A DNA stretch of 64,000 nt from Prevotella sp. UBA2742 (GCA_002353485.1 DEJS01000017.1:47333-111332), one strand, 5' to 3'. Shown: positions 1 through 8,190, counted from the stretch's first letter. Numbers and translations are program-made. Notes: generated from the sequence alone by a model not told the origin.

Positions 1-657
1 ATTCTTAACATCACTTTTAACATTAGAAGCCACTGATACGGCAGCACCCATAGCATTAATATAGTCATCGGGGGTACTCACCACAAGACGCGATACCAAT
101 GTGCACACAGATTCTTCCTGCTCGTCAAAAAGGTCGCCTGCTCTCGGATCAATGCTGACCATATCGCCACGGCAGTCCACAAAACACTCGTCCTCGAACT
201 GCTGCGACTGATGCTGTACGGTATTCTGACCCTCTGCACTCGTCAAGTCCAGCGTCACCGCCCCCTCGAAATGATTGGTAACAATACGTATGAGGGCTTG
301 TTCTGACGTTAGCGACGCCACCACCTTAAGACGCACCGAGGCCTTTACGCCCCACGTCTTGTGACGTAGCAGATAGCTGCGCATGCCATCGTGATAGCGA
401 GATTCGCAATAGTCAGTCTCATCAAGCGCTACACCATTAACGCGAAGTCGCATGGTGCGTTGTTTGCCACCACTGGCGACAGCAAAAAGCGGACGGTCGC
501 TGGTAAGCATACGCCATGTACCATGACGCCCATACAACACACGCGAAAAGCGATGTTGACCATTGACACAAACAAACGCTTTCCCCTCTGGACGATACTG
601 CTGGGCAGTAGCACAAAGCGAAAGCAGAAAGAACAGCAAAGCAATATATTTTCTCAT
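1..657 (-). CDS. Exported DUF4450-like / six-hairpin glycosidase-like protein, 3' part missing
   Basis: The reading frame opens at the ATG at 657 on the minus strand and runs off the window edge after 219 codons, so only the N-terminal part is present. It starts with a signal peptide (MRKYIALLFFLLSLCATAQ). The mature start has the pattern FVCVNGQHRFSRVLYG, which I associate from memory with the DUF4450 family of Bacteroidetes exported proteins. The last visible residues (YINAMGAAVSVASN) resemble the start of an alpha/alpha six-hairpin glycosidase domain. A Bacteroidales promoter lies 9 nt upstream. Family assignment is tentative and no catalytic residue is visible. A role in glycan breakdown is an inference from the fold guess and from carbohydrate genes elsewhere in the window. 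Confidence 0.6.
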   Translation of the reverse strand, partial: MRKYIALLFFLLSLCATAQQYRPEGKAFVCVNGQHRFSRVLYGRHGTWRMLTSDRPLFAVASGGKQRTMRLRVNGVALDETDYCESRYHDGMRSYLLRHKTWGVKASVRLKVVASLTSEQALIRIVTNHFEGAVTLDLTSAEGQNTVQHQSQQFEDECFVDCRGDMVSIDPRAGDLFDEQEESVCTLVSRLVVSTPDDYINAMGAAVSVASNVKSDVKN

Positions 658-665
658 CTTGCCTG

Positions 666-696
666 CAAAAATACACATTATTTTGCACATAGCCAA
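666..696 (-). promoter_or_regulatory. Promoter of the exported DUF4450-like gene
   Basis: On the minus strand TTGG (693-696) is followed after 19 nt by TATTTTTG (666-673), matching the Bacteroidales -33/-7 pattern. The start codon at 657 lies 8 nt past the -7 box, so the leader would be very short. Confidence 0.6.
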
Positions 697-708
697 GCAT
701 AAACATAA

Positions 709-742
709 CAAAAAAAACCGGTTGTCATCACGACATCCGGTT
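709..742 (-). terminator. Rho-independent terminator, minus strand
   Basis: The arms AACCGG (716-721) and CCGGTT (737-742) enclose a second stem TGTC/GACA. On the minus strand the hairpin is followed by a run of seven U (711-717). It can end groL read-through transcripts or a short transcript starting near 840. Confidence 0.8.
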
Positions 743-847
743 CCTAAAACAAACTACTTAAAAACTAATCTACTAAAACAAATCAAAAAAATATCTCTTT
801 TTGCTAAATACTTTCTCTTTTACGAGGCTTTACGCCTTTTGATGATG

Positions 848-878
848 CAAAGTTAGGAACTTTTTGAACATGATGCAA
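848..878 (-). promoter_or_regulatory. Candidate promoter for a short minus-strand transcript
   Basis: On the minus strand TAACTTTG (848-855) is preceded by TTGC (875-878) with 19 nt spacing. No open reading frame lies between it and the terminator at 709-742, so it may drive a small RNA of about 130 nt. The -33 element is imperfect. Confidence 0.4.
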
Positions 879-922
879 GGTTTTTGGGGTGAAATCGAAC
901 TCTTTTTTGATTTAAATCAAGA

Positions 923-950
923 AGGTGTCAGCCTTTTGGAGCCGACACCT
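923..950 (-). terminator. Hairpin after groL, possible terminator
   Basis: A 7-bp inverted repeat AGGTGTC (923-929) / GACACCT (944-950) lies 29 nt past the groL stop. The U-rich stretch is better on the plus strand (ACTTTTTT) than on the minus strand, so it may protect the 3' end of the mRNA rather than terminate by itself. Confidence 0.5.
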
Positions 951-978
951 ACTTTTTTGACATCTTGAGGTTGCAAAA

Positions 979-2610
979 CTACATCATGCCACCCATACCT
1001 GGGGCACCACCCATTGGCATGGCGGGCTCCTTCTCGGGCTTGTCACAGATGAGACACTCAGTAGTCAGGAACATGCCTGCAATGCTGGCAGCATTCTCCA
1101 ATGCCACACGTGCCACCTTGGCAGGGTCGATAACACCGGCCTCGCGCAGGTCCTCATACTTGTCCATGCGGGCGTTGTAACCGAAGTCACCCTTGCCCTC
1201 GCGAACCTTCTGCACGACGACAGCACCTTCCTCGCCTGCATTGCTGACAATCTGACGCAGGGGCTCCTCAATAGCACGGCAGATGATGTTGATACCCGTC
1301 TGCTCGTCTGCATTATCGCCTTTCAAGTTGCCCAGCGCCTCCTGAGCGCGGATATAAGTGGTACCACCACCTGCAACAACACCTTCCTCAATAGCAGCAC
1401 GCGTAGCGCACAGGGCATCGTCAACGCGGTCTTTCTTCTCCTTCATCTCTACCTCGCTGTTGGCACCGACATAGAGCACTGCCACGCCACCTGCCAATTT
1501 GGCAAGACGCTCCTGCAGCTTCTCCTTGTCGTAAGAAGAGGTAGTCAGCTCTATCTCCTTCTTAATCTGAGCAATACGGTCCTGAATAGCCTGCTTGTCA
1601 CCAGCACCATTAACAATGGTTGTGTTGTCCTTCGACACAGTCACCTTGTCGCACGTACCCAGCATCTCGAGTGTGGCCTGCTCTAACTTCAGACCCTTCT
1701 CCTCGCTGATAACGACACCGCCAGTCAAGGTGGCAATATCCTCGAGCATGGCCTTACGACGGTCGCCGAAGCCAGGAGCCTTGACAGCACAAATCTTCAG
1801 ACCGCCACGCAGACGGTTGACAACCAGCGTAGTCAGTGCCTCTGAGTCTACATCCTCAGCGATGACCAGCAAAGGACGGCCACTCTCAGCAGCGGGCTGC
1901 AGGATAGGAAGGAAGTCCTTAATGTTTGAAATCTTCTTGTCGTAAATAAGAATATATGGATTCTCCATCACACACTCCATCTTCTCAGAATCGGTCACAA
2001 AGTAGCCCGACAGGTATCCACGGTCGAACTGCATACCCTCGACAACACCAATATGGGTATCACGACTCTTCGACTCCTCGATGGTGATGACGCCATCCTT
2101 AGAAACCTTACGGAAAGCCTCAGCCAGCAACTTACCAATCTCCTCGTCGTTGTTGGCAGAAACGGTAGCCACCTGCTCTATCTTGTCGTAGTTATCGTCC
2201 ACGCGCTCTGCATTCTTCTGGATGAAGTCTACTACAGACTTGACAGCCTTGTCAATACCGCGCTTCAAGTCCATGGGGTTAGCGCCTGCAGTAACATTCT
2301 TCAAACCCTCGGTCACAATGGCCTGTGTCAGAATGGTGGCAGTCGTCGTACCGTCACCAGCATCGTCGCCAGTCTTCGAGGCTACGCTCTTGACGAGCTG
2401 AGCACCTGTATTTTCAAACTTGTCCTCCAACTCGATTTCCTTTGCAACGGTAACACCGTCCTTGGTAATCTGAGGAGCGCCGAACTTCTTCTCAATCACG
2501 ACATTACGGCCCTTAGGACCCAACGTCACCTTTACTGCGTTTGCCAACTGGTCCACACCGTTCTTCAGCAGGTCGCGGGCCTCAATATTGAATTTAATAT
2601 CCTTTGCCAT
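979..2610 (-). CDS. groL: 60-kDa chaperonin GroEL
   Basis: This is the large cytoplasmic chaperonin subunit, which forms double seven-membered rings and folds proteins with ATP under the GroES lid. The 543-residue length is normal. Family signatures are clear: the N-terminal MAKDIKFN start, VTLGPKGRNVVIEKKFGAP near residue 30, the ATP-binding DGTTTAT near residue 86, and a Gly/Met-rich tail ending GGMM. It is the second gene of a groS-groL operon. The 119-nt gap to groS carries a nine-unit octamer array. The end is followed by hairpins at 923-950 and 709-742. Confidence 0.99.
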   Translation of the reverse strand: MAKDIKFNIEARDLLKNGVDQLANAVKVTLGPKGRNVVIEKKFGAPQITKDGVTVAKEIELEDKFENTGAQLVKSVASKTGDDAGDGTTTATILTQAIVTEGLKNVTAGANPMDLKRGIDKAVKSVVDFIQKNAERVDDNYDKIEQVATVSANNDEEIGKLLAEAFRKVSKDGVITIEESKSRDTHIGVVEGMQFDRGYLSGYFVTDSEKMECVMENPYILIYDKKISNIKDFLPILQPAAESGRPLLVIAEDVDSEALTTLVVNRLRGGLKICAVKAPGFGDRRKAMLEDIATLTGGVVISEEKGLKLEQATLEMLGTCDKVTVSKDNTTIVNGAGDKQAIQDRIAQIKKEIELTTSSYDKEKLQERLAKLAGGVAVLYVGANSEVEMKEKKDRVDDALCATRAAIEEGVVAGGGTTYIRAQEALGNLKGDNADEQTGINIICRAIEEPLRQIVSNAGEEGAVVVQKVREGKGDFGYNARMDKYEDLREAGVIDPAKVARVALENAASIAGMFLTTECLICDKPEKEPAMPMGGAPGMGGMM

Positions 2611-2631
2611 AATTCTTTACCTGTTATTTTG

Positions 2632-2703
2632 GATTTCCGATACTTCGAAGCCTTGAAGCTTCGATACTTCGTCATTTCGATACTTCGATGCTTCGGCGTC
2701 TCG
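2632..2703 (-). repeat. Octamer array in the groS-groL gap (9 units)
   Basis: Read in the direction of transcription, 72 nt divide exactly into nine 8-nt units, each starting CGAA, CGAG, CAAG or CGGA. Typical units are CGAAGTAT and CGAAGCAT. The same unit family recurs in four other intra-operon gaps of this window. Confidence 0.85.
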
Positions 2704-2729
2704 AAAACCCGTTATTACTATATTCTAAA

Positions 2730-3002
2730 TTACTTCTCTATAACTGCAAGCACATCGCTCTGACGCATCATCAGGTACTTCTCGCCCTCAAACTCCAGCT
2801 CTGTGCCTGAATACTTACCATACAGCACTTCATCACCAGCCTTCAGAACCATTTCTTCGTCTTTGGTGCCCTGACCTACGGCCTTAATTGTTCCGTGGAG
2901 TGGTTTCTCTTTTGCTGTATCGGGGATAATTATCCCGCCAATTTTCTCTTCTGCCGGTGCAGGCAATACCAGCACGCGGTCTCCTAATGGTTTAATGTTC
3001 AT
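2730..3002 (-). CDS. groS: 10-kDa co-chaperonin GroES
   Basis: GroES caps the GroEL ring and controls substrate release. The protein begins MNIKPLGDRVLVLP and contains the mobile-loop region (EEKIGGIIIPDTAKEKP) and the C-terminal strand region YLMMRQSDVLAV, giving 90 residues, the usual size. I chose the ATG at 3002; an in-frame TTG three codons upstream would add MRI, which the family lacks. It is the first gene of the chaperonin operon. Its promoter (TAGATTTG at 3064-3071) has a perfect palindrome in the -33/-7 spacer, suggesting repressor control. Confidence 0.98.
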   Translation of the reverse strand: MNIKPLGDRVLVLPAPAEEKIGGIIIPDTAKEKPLHGTIKAVGQGTKDEEMVLKAGDEVLYGKYSGTELEFEGEKYLMMRQSDVLAVIEK

Positions 3003-3063
3003 AATTCGCAAATTTTAAATTAAACTTTAAATAATTCTGCTCTTCTATATGCGAAAAGCGTGC

Positions 3064-3095
3064 CAAATCTACAAAACTGACACTTTGTCAGTAAA
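3064..3095 (-). promoter_or_regulatory. groS-groL promoter
   Basis: TAGATTTG (minus strand, 3064-3071) fits the -7 consensus TAnnTTTG. The -33 position falls at about 3091-3095, where a TTTA/TTAC sequence is a weak match. The leader to the groS ATG is about 55 nt. Confidence 0.6.
3076..3092. promoter_or_regulatory. Palindromic operator candidate between groS and sppA
   Basis: ACTGACA-CTT-TGTCAGT is a perfect 7-bp inverted repeat with a 3-nt centre. It fills the spacer of the groS promoter and lies just upstream of the sppA -33 box. It is unlike the CIRCE element (TTAGCACTC-N9-GAGTGCTAA). Confidence 0.55.
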
Positions 3096-3098
3096 GAA

Positions 3099-3130
3099 TT
3101 TGGAGGTTTAGAAAAACTTTTGTATCTTTG
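3099..3130 (+). promoter_or_regulatory. sppA promoter
   Basis: TTTG (3099-3102), 20 nt, then TATCTTTG (3123-3130) is a full Bacteroidales promoter. The start codon of sppA is 35 nt downstream of the -7 box. Confidence 0.75.
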
Positions 3131-3165
3131 CAGTGTTTATTAAGTTCAATTAGCGACTATTTAGT

Positions 3166-4941
3166 ATGAAAGACTTTCTTAAGTACGTTATGGCTACCGT
3201 CACCGGCATCGTGCTGGTGAGTATCATTATGGGAATCCTTTCTGTCATCTCCCTGGTGGGGCTGGCAGCATCGAGTGCAGGCAACACAAAGGTGGACGAC
3301 AATTCCGTCTTCACACTATCACTCTCTGGTATCATGGAAGAACGCGCGCAGGACGACCCCATTGGCATGATTACAGGACAGGTCAGCCAGAATCTGGGAC
3401 TCGACAACATTCTTTCTGCCATTCGCAAAGCGAAAGAGAACGAGAACATCAAGGGTATCTACATCGAGGCCGGCATCTTCTCGGCTGATGCCCCCGCCTC
3501 CCTACACGCCATACGCGAGGCACTGCTCGACTTCAAGAAAAGCGGGAAATGGATAATAGCCTATGCCGATTCATACCAACAGTCCACATATTATATATGC
3601 AGTGTAGCCGACAAGGTATTCCTGAATCCTCAGGGCATGATAGACTGGCATGGACTGAGCGCCACACCATACTTCGTCAAAGACATGTTAGGCAAGTTCG
3701 GCGTAAAGGTTCAGCTCTGCAAGGTAGGCAAATACAAGAGTGCCCCCGAGATGCTGACGGCCGACGGCATGAGCGAGCCCAACCGCGAACAGGTAACCGC
3801 CTATATGAACGGTATCTGGCAGGTCATGCTGAAAGAGGTCTCCGACAGCCGCAAGATTCCTGTCGACTCGCTGAACGCCTATGCCGACCGCTTTGCTGCT
3901 CTGGCCAATCCGCAGGACTATGTCAGCATGAAGCTGGTGGACGGCCTGCTCTACACCGACATGGTAAAGGGCGAGGTGAAGAAGATGTTAAAGATAGGTT
4001 CTGACGAAGACATACACCAGTTGAACCTCACCGACATGGAAGGAGTTAGGAAAGCCAACGAGGATGGCGAACAGATTGCCGTCTACTACGCTTATGGCGA
4101 TATCGTAGACTCGCAGACAGGCAGTGCCATCCAGCAGGAACATAGCATCGTGGCCGACCAAGTATGCAAAGACCTTGAGAAACTGGCCAACGACGACGAC
4201 GTCAAGGCCGTAGTGCTGCGTGTCAATTCTCCAGGCGGATCAGCCTATGCCTCCGAACAGATATGGCATGCCGTCACACAGCTGAAAGCCAAAAAGCCCG
4301 TCGTTGTCTCCATGGGCGGATACGCAGCATCAGGAGGCTACTATATCAGTTGTGCTGCCAACCATATCGTTGCTGAGCCTACAACCATCACTGGGTCCAT
4401 CGGTATCTTCGGCATGTTCCCTGACTTCAGCGGACTGCTCACCGACAAACTCGGCATTAAGTTCGACGAGATAAAGACCAACAAGCATGCCGCCTTCGGC
4501 ACCATAGCACGTCCGTTCAACGATGAGGAGATGGCCCTGCTTGGCCAGTACATCGAACGCGGCTATGCTCTCTTCCGCCAGCGTGTGGCCGACGGACGCA
4601 AGCAGCCCGTCAGTGCCATCGAGGAAATAGCACAAGGCCGCGTATGGCTGGCCAACGACGCACTGAAGATAAAACTCGTTGACGAGATAGGCGGTCTCCC
4701 CACTGCTGTCAAGAAGGCAGCACAGCTGGCCAAAATCAGCGAATACCACACCACCAGTTATCCCGAGCCTCCCAGCTGGATAGACGGACTGCTGCAGATG
4801 GCCACCGACAAGGGTAACTACCTTGACGAGCAGATGCGCGCCACGTTGGGAGAGTACTACGAGCCCTTCATCTACCTAAAGAGCATCCATCAGAAGAATG
4901 CCATCCAGGCACGTCTGCCTTATTATCTCAACATCAAATAA
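3166..4941 (+). CDS. sppA: Signal peptide peptidase SppA, 67-kDa type
   Basis: SppA is a membrane-bound serine protease that degrades cleaved signal peptides. The 591-residue length matches the long, tandem-domain (S49A) form. Residues 8-36 form one membrane segment. The catalytic Lys should be K191 in GKYKSAPE of the N-terminal repeat and the Ser nucleophile S389 in GGYAASGGYY of the C-terminal repeat, as in the E. coli enzyme. NSPGGSAYASEQI (354-366) is the conserved substrate-binding turn. It is first in a plus-strand run sppA-lpxK-punA-thiL with a 15-nt gap to lpxK. Confidence 0.97.
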   Translation: MKDFLKYVMATVTGIVLVSIIMGILSVISLVGLAASSAGNTKVDDNSVFTLSLSGIMEERAQDDPIGMITGQVSQNLGLDNILSAIRKAKENENIKGIYIEAGIFSADAPASLHAIREALLDFKKSGKWIIAYADSYQQSTYYICSVADKVFLNPQGMIDWHGLSATPYFVKDMLGKFGVKVQLCKVGKYKSAPEMLTADGMSEPNREQVTAYMNGIWQVMLKEVSDSRKIPVDSLNAYADRFAALANPQDYVSMKLVDGLLYTDMVKGEVKKMLKIGSDEDIHQLNLTDMEGVRKANEDGEQIAVYYAYGDIVDSQTGSAIQQEHSIVADQVCKDLEKLANDDDVKAVVLRVNSPGGSAYASEQIWHAVTQLKAKKPVVVSMGGYAASGGYYISCAANHIVAEPTTITGSIGIFGMFPDFSGLLTDKLGIKFDEIKTNKHAAFGTIARPFNDEEMALLGQYIERGYALFRQRVADGRKQPVSAIEEIAQGRVWLANDALKIKLVDEIGGLPTAVKKAAQLAKISEYHTTSYPEPPSWIDGLLQMATDKGNYLDEQMRATLGEYYEPFIYLKSIHQKNAIQARLPYYLNIK

Positions 4942-4956
4942 CACTACTAAGTAAGA

Positions 4957-6126
4957 GTGGAAGGCGACTTCATCAAGATAAACAAATGGCTATTGCCGTT
5001 GAGCTGGCTCTACGGCTTGGGCGTCAAGTGCCGGAACACCATGTTCGAAATCGGCATACTGAAGTCACGCTCGTTCAAGATGCCCGTCATCTCGGTAGGC
5101 AACATCACGGTGGGCGGAACAGGCAAGACACCCCACGTAGAGTATCTGGCACAGATGCTGCAGAACAAGTTCCGCGTCGCCGTACTCAGTCGCGGCTACA
5201 AGCGAAAGAGCAAAGGATTCGTACTGGCCGACGCCAACACACCAATGAAAGACATCGGTGACGAACCTTACCAAATCAAGCAGAAATGCCCCAACGTCAC
5301 CGTTGCCGTCGACAAAGACCGCTGCCACGGCATCGAAGAGCTCTCCAGCCTTGACAAAAACCTGGACGTCATCCTACTCGACGACGCCTTCCAACACCGC
5401 TATGTCAAGCCTGGCATCAACATTCTTCTGGTCGACTATCACCGACTCATCATCTACGACACCCTGCTACCCGCAGGCAGACTTCGCGAGCCACTGAGCG
5501 GCAAGGACCGTGCCGACATAGTAATAGTCACCAAATGCCCTAAGGAACTCAAGCCCATGGACTTCCGCGTCATCACCAAGGCCATGGGACTATACCCATA
5601 CCAGCAGCTGTTCTTCACCACGCTGCAATACGATGAGCTGCGACCCGTCTTTAAAGACAACACTGGCAAAGTAACACTATCGCAGCTGAACAATCAACAC
5701 GCGCTGCTACTCACTGGCATCGCATCGCCCGAGCAGATGCAGCACGACCTCTCACCACTGGCGCCCCACCTGCAACAGCTTACCTTCAGCGATCACCACG
5801 TGTTCAGCAAGAAGGATGTCCAGCTCATCAACGACACCTTCGCTGCCATGCCCTCTCCCAAGTGCATCATCACCACCGAGAAGGATGTAACACGGCTCTA
5901 CAACGTCGAAGGACTAAGCCAAGAGGTGCGCCAGCAGCTTTATGTACTGCCGCTCCGCATCCAGTTCATGCTTGACCAGGAGCAAACTTTCAACCAATTC
6001 GTTATAAACTATGTACTCAAAAATTCAAGAAACAGCATCCTGGCTAAAGGCAAGGATGACCACAAGCCCAACAACAGCCATCATTCTGGGAACCGGCCTC
6101 GGACAATTAGCTTCCGAAATAACTGA
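4957..6126 (+). CDS. lpxK: Tetraacyldisaccharide 4'-kinase LpxK
   Basis: LpxK phosphorylates the 4' position of the lipid A disaccharide at the inner face of the cytoplasmic membrane. A Walker A motif GGTGKT is at residues 53-58 after VGNITV, and a DDAFQHR motif typical of LpxK lies near residue 141. The start is a GTG at 4957; starting there gives the expected FIKINKWLLPLSWLYG hydrophobic anchor near the N-terminus. The last 116 nt overlap punA in another frame, so the basic, Asn/His-rich tail is encoded by DNA that also encodes the PNP N-terminus. Confidence 0.96.
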   Translation: MEGDFIKINKWLLPLSWLYGLGVKCRNTMFEIGILKSRSFKMPVISVGNITVGGTGKTPHVEYLAQMLQNKFRVAVLSRGYKRKSKGFVLADANTPMKDIGDEPYQIKQKCPNVTVAVDKDRCHGIEELSSLDKNLDVILLDDAFQHRYVKPGINILLVDYHRLIIYDTLLPAGRLREPLSGKDRADIVIVTKCPKELKPMDFRVITKAMGLYPYQQLFFTTLQYDELRPVFKDNTGKVTLSQLNNQHALLLTGIASPEQMQHDLSPLAPHLQQLTFSDHHVFSKKDVQLINDTFAAMPSPKCIITTEKDVTRLYNVEGLSQEVRQQLYVLPLRIQFMLDQEQTFNQFVINYVLKNSRNSILAKGKDDHKPNNSHHSGNRPRTISFRNN

Positions 6127-6883
6127 CAAGGCAGAAATACCCTACAGCGACATCCCTAACTTCCCCGTGTCCACCGTAGAAGGACATTCCGGAAAGCTTA
6201 TCTTCGGTAAGCTTGGTGGTGTTGACATCCTGGCCATGCAGGGCCGCTTCCACTATTACGAAGGCTACGACATGAAGCAGGTCACCTTCCCCGTGCGCGT
6301 CATGTACGAGCTGGGCATCAAGACCCTCTTCGTTTCTAACGCTGCCGGCGGCATGAACCCGGCGTTCAAGATCGGCGACCTGATGATTATTACTGACCAC
6401 ATCAATTTCTTCCCCGAACACCCGTTGCGCGGCAAGAACTTCCCTACCGGTCCCCGCTTCCCTGACATGCACGAGACTTACGACATGGGACTGATTAAGG
6501 AAGCCACAGCCATAGCCCGTGAGAAGAAAATCCGTATTACCTATGGCGTGTACGTCGGCGTACAAGGCCCCACCTTCGAGACACCTGCCGAATACAAGAT
6601 GTACCGCATGATGGGAGGCGACGCCGTAGGCATGAGCACCGTACCGGAGGTCATCGTGGCCCACCACTGTGGCATACGTACTTTCGGCGTCAGCGTCATC
6701 ACCGACCTCGGAGGCTTTGACGTACCTGTCGAGGTCAGCCACGAGGAAGTACAGGAGGCAGCCAACAAGGCACAGCCGCTGATGACAGCCTTGATGCGCG
6801 AGATGATAGTCCGCTCAGAGCGCATTGTCTCAGAGCGTACTGAGAAGTATAACACTGAGCATCCCACAGAAAAATGGAAATAG
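6011..6883 (+). CDS. punA: Purine-nucleoside phosphorylase I
   Basis: This trimeric-type PNP cleaves inosine and guanosine with phosphate to free base and ribose 1-phosphate in purine salvage. Visible motifs are the phosphate-binding ILGTGLGQLA (near residue 25), the GRFHYYEGY loop, and VSNAAGGMNP (near residue 115). The MYSKIQETASWL start is usual for the family, so the long overlap with lpxK is probably real. It overlaps thiL by 10 nt, suggesting coupled translation. Confidence 0.96.
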   Translation: MYSKIQETASWLKARMTTSPTTAIILGTGLGQLASEITDKAEIPYSDIPNFPVSTVEGHSGKLIFGKLGGVDILAMQGRFHYYEGYDMKQVTFPVRVMYELGIKTLFVSNAAGGMNPAFKIGDLMIITDHINFFPEHPLRGKNFPTGPRFPDMHETYDMGLIKEATAIAREKKIRITYGVYVGVQGPTFETPAEYKMYRMMGGDAVGMSTVPEVIVAHHCGIRTFGVSVITDLGGFDVPVEVSHEEVQEAANKAQPLMTALMREMIVRSERIVSERTEKYNTEHPTEKWK

Positions 6884-7935
6884 CAGAATTAGGAGAGTTT
6901 GGACTAATAGACCAGCTGACACGGGACATAAAACCCGCGAACACTTCAACCCAGTACGGCGTCGGCGACGACTGCGCCGTGCTCCACTACCCTGACACCG
7001 AGGTATTGGTAACCACCGACATGCTCATGGAGGGTGTGCACTTCGACTTGACCTATACCGACCTCAAGCACCTGGGGTGGAAGTCGGCCATGGTCAACAT
7101 CAGCGACATCTTTGCCATGAACGGTACACCCCGACAGATGACCGTGTCGCTAGCCCTCTCCAAACGATTCAGCGTAGAAGACGTCGAGCAGTTCTACGAT
7201 GGGCTACGACTGGCATGCCAGAAGTGGGGCGTCGACATCGTAGGCGGCGACACCACTTCAAGCTACACCGGTCTGGCTATCAGCATTACATGCATCGGTG
7301 AAGCCCGCAAAGAAGACATCGTCTACCGCAACGGAGCCCGCGAGACCAACCTCATCTGCGTCTCAGGCGACCTTGGAGCCGCCTACATGGGACTACAGCT
7401 GCTTGAGCGTGAGAAAGCCGTCTACTACCAGATGGTAGAGGAAGCCAAGAAGAAAGGCACTGCCATGCCCGACTTCCAACCCGATTTTTCGGGCAAGGAA
7501 TACCTGCTGCAGCGCCAACTCAACGCCGAGGCACGTGGCGATATCGTCCAGCGGTTGCGAGAAGCCGGCATACGTCCCACCAGCATGATGGACATCAGCG
7601 ACGGTCTCTCCTCCGAACTCATGCACATTTGCACCCAGAGCCACGTCGGTTGCCGTATCTTCGAGAAACAGCTGCCCATCGACTACCAGACAGCCGTCAT
7701 GGCCGAAGAGCTGAACATGAACGTCACCACCTGCGCCCTGAACGGCGGCGAAGACTACGAACTGCTGTTCACCGTACCCATTGGCGACCACGAAAAGATA
7801 CAGGCCATAGAAGACGTTAGACTCATCGGACATATTACCCAAGAGTCTCTCGGCCATATCCTCGTCACGCGCGACGACCAGGAATTCCCGCTAAAAGCAC
7901 AGGGCTGGAATCCCTTGAAACAGCAAAACAAGTAA
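6874..7935 (+). CDS. thiL: Thiamine-monophosphate kinase
   Basis: ThiL phosphorylates thiamine monophosphate to the active cofactor thiamine diphosphate. The Asp-rich Mg-ATP-binding motif VGDDCAVL is near residue 30, ITTD-like VTTDML follows, and VGGDTTSS lies near residue 125. DISDGLSSEL and NGGEDYELLF are the AIR-synthase-related C-terminal motifs. The start ATG lies inside the end of punA. A terminator hairpin follows the stop at 7969-8000. Confidence 0.97.
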   Translation: MEIAELGEFGLIDQLTRDIKPANTSTQYGVGDDCAVLHYPDTEVLVTTDMLMEGVHFDLTYTDLKHLGWKSAMVNISDIFAMNGTPRQMTVSLALSKRFSVEDVEQFYDGLRLACQKWGVDIVGGDTTSSYTGLAISITCIGEARKEDIVYRNGARETNLICVSGDLGAAYMGLQLLEREKAVYYQMVEEAKKKGTAMPDFQPDFSGKEYLLQRQLNAEARGDIVQRLREAGIRPTSMMDISDGLSSELMHICTQSHVGCRIFEKQLPIDYQTAVMAEELNMNVTTCALNGGEDYELLFTVPIGDHEKIQAIEDVRLIGHITQESLGHILVTRDDQEFPLKAQGWNPLKQQNK

Positions 7936-7968
7936 TAAAAGGAACAAAAAACACCTTTTCTAAAAAAT

Positions 7969-8000
7969 AATCCGCCAAAAGTTTGGCGGATTCATTTTTT
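7969..8000 (+). terminator. Terminator of the sppA-lpxK-punA-thiL operon
   Basis: The arms AATCCGCCAAA (7969-7979) and TTTGGCGGATT (7982-7992) form a near-continuous hairpin followed by a U-run at 7995-8000. Confidence 0.9.
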
Positions 8001-8013
8001 CTTCTTACCTTTG
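7982..8013 (+). promoter_or_regulatory. tRNA-Phe promoter, overlapping the thiL terminator
   Basis: TTTG (7982-7985) lies in the 3' arm of the terminator hairpin and TACCTTTG (8006-8013) follows after 20 nt. The same bases therefore serve as terminator stem and -33 element. Confidence 0.75.
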
Positions 8014-8055
8014 CACCCGCAATCGAGAGGATTGCCTTAGTGAAACTTAATGAAT

Positions 8056-8128
8056 GGTGCCTTAGCTCAGTTGGTAGAGCATCGGACTGAAAATCCGTGT
8101 GTCCCCGGTTCGATTCCTGGAGGTACCA
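8056..8128 (+). tRNA. tRNA-Phe (GAA)
   Basis: A 73-nt cloverleaf: acceptor arms GGTGCCT / AGGTACC, D-arm AGCTCAGTTGGTAGAGC, anticodon loop CTGAAAA with anticodon GAA, and T-arm with GGTTCGATTCC. The discriminator is A8128; the 3' CCA is not encoded. One T-T mismatch at the outer end of the anticodon stem is a small deviation. A terminator follows at 8148-8190. Confidence 0.95.
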
Positions 8129-8147
8129 CTTTCCTCCTTTCATTATG

Positions 8148-8190
8148 AACCCCGTGTATGGCAGTTGCCGTAGCGGGGTTTTTCTTTTCT
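8148..8190 (+). terminator. Terminator after tRNA-Phe
   Basis: AACCCCG (8148-8154) pairs with CGGGGTT (8174-8180), with a small inner stem (GGCA/TGCC), followed by a T-rich run. Confidence 0.8.

Noticed and set aside
8056..8128. tRNA-Phe as an attachment site of an integrated element
   Set aside because: No integrase gene follows and no second copy of the tRNA 3' end was seen; the small duplication nearby copies the permease gene end instead.
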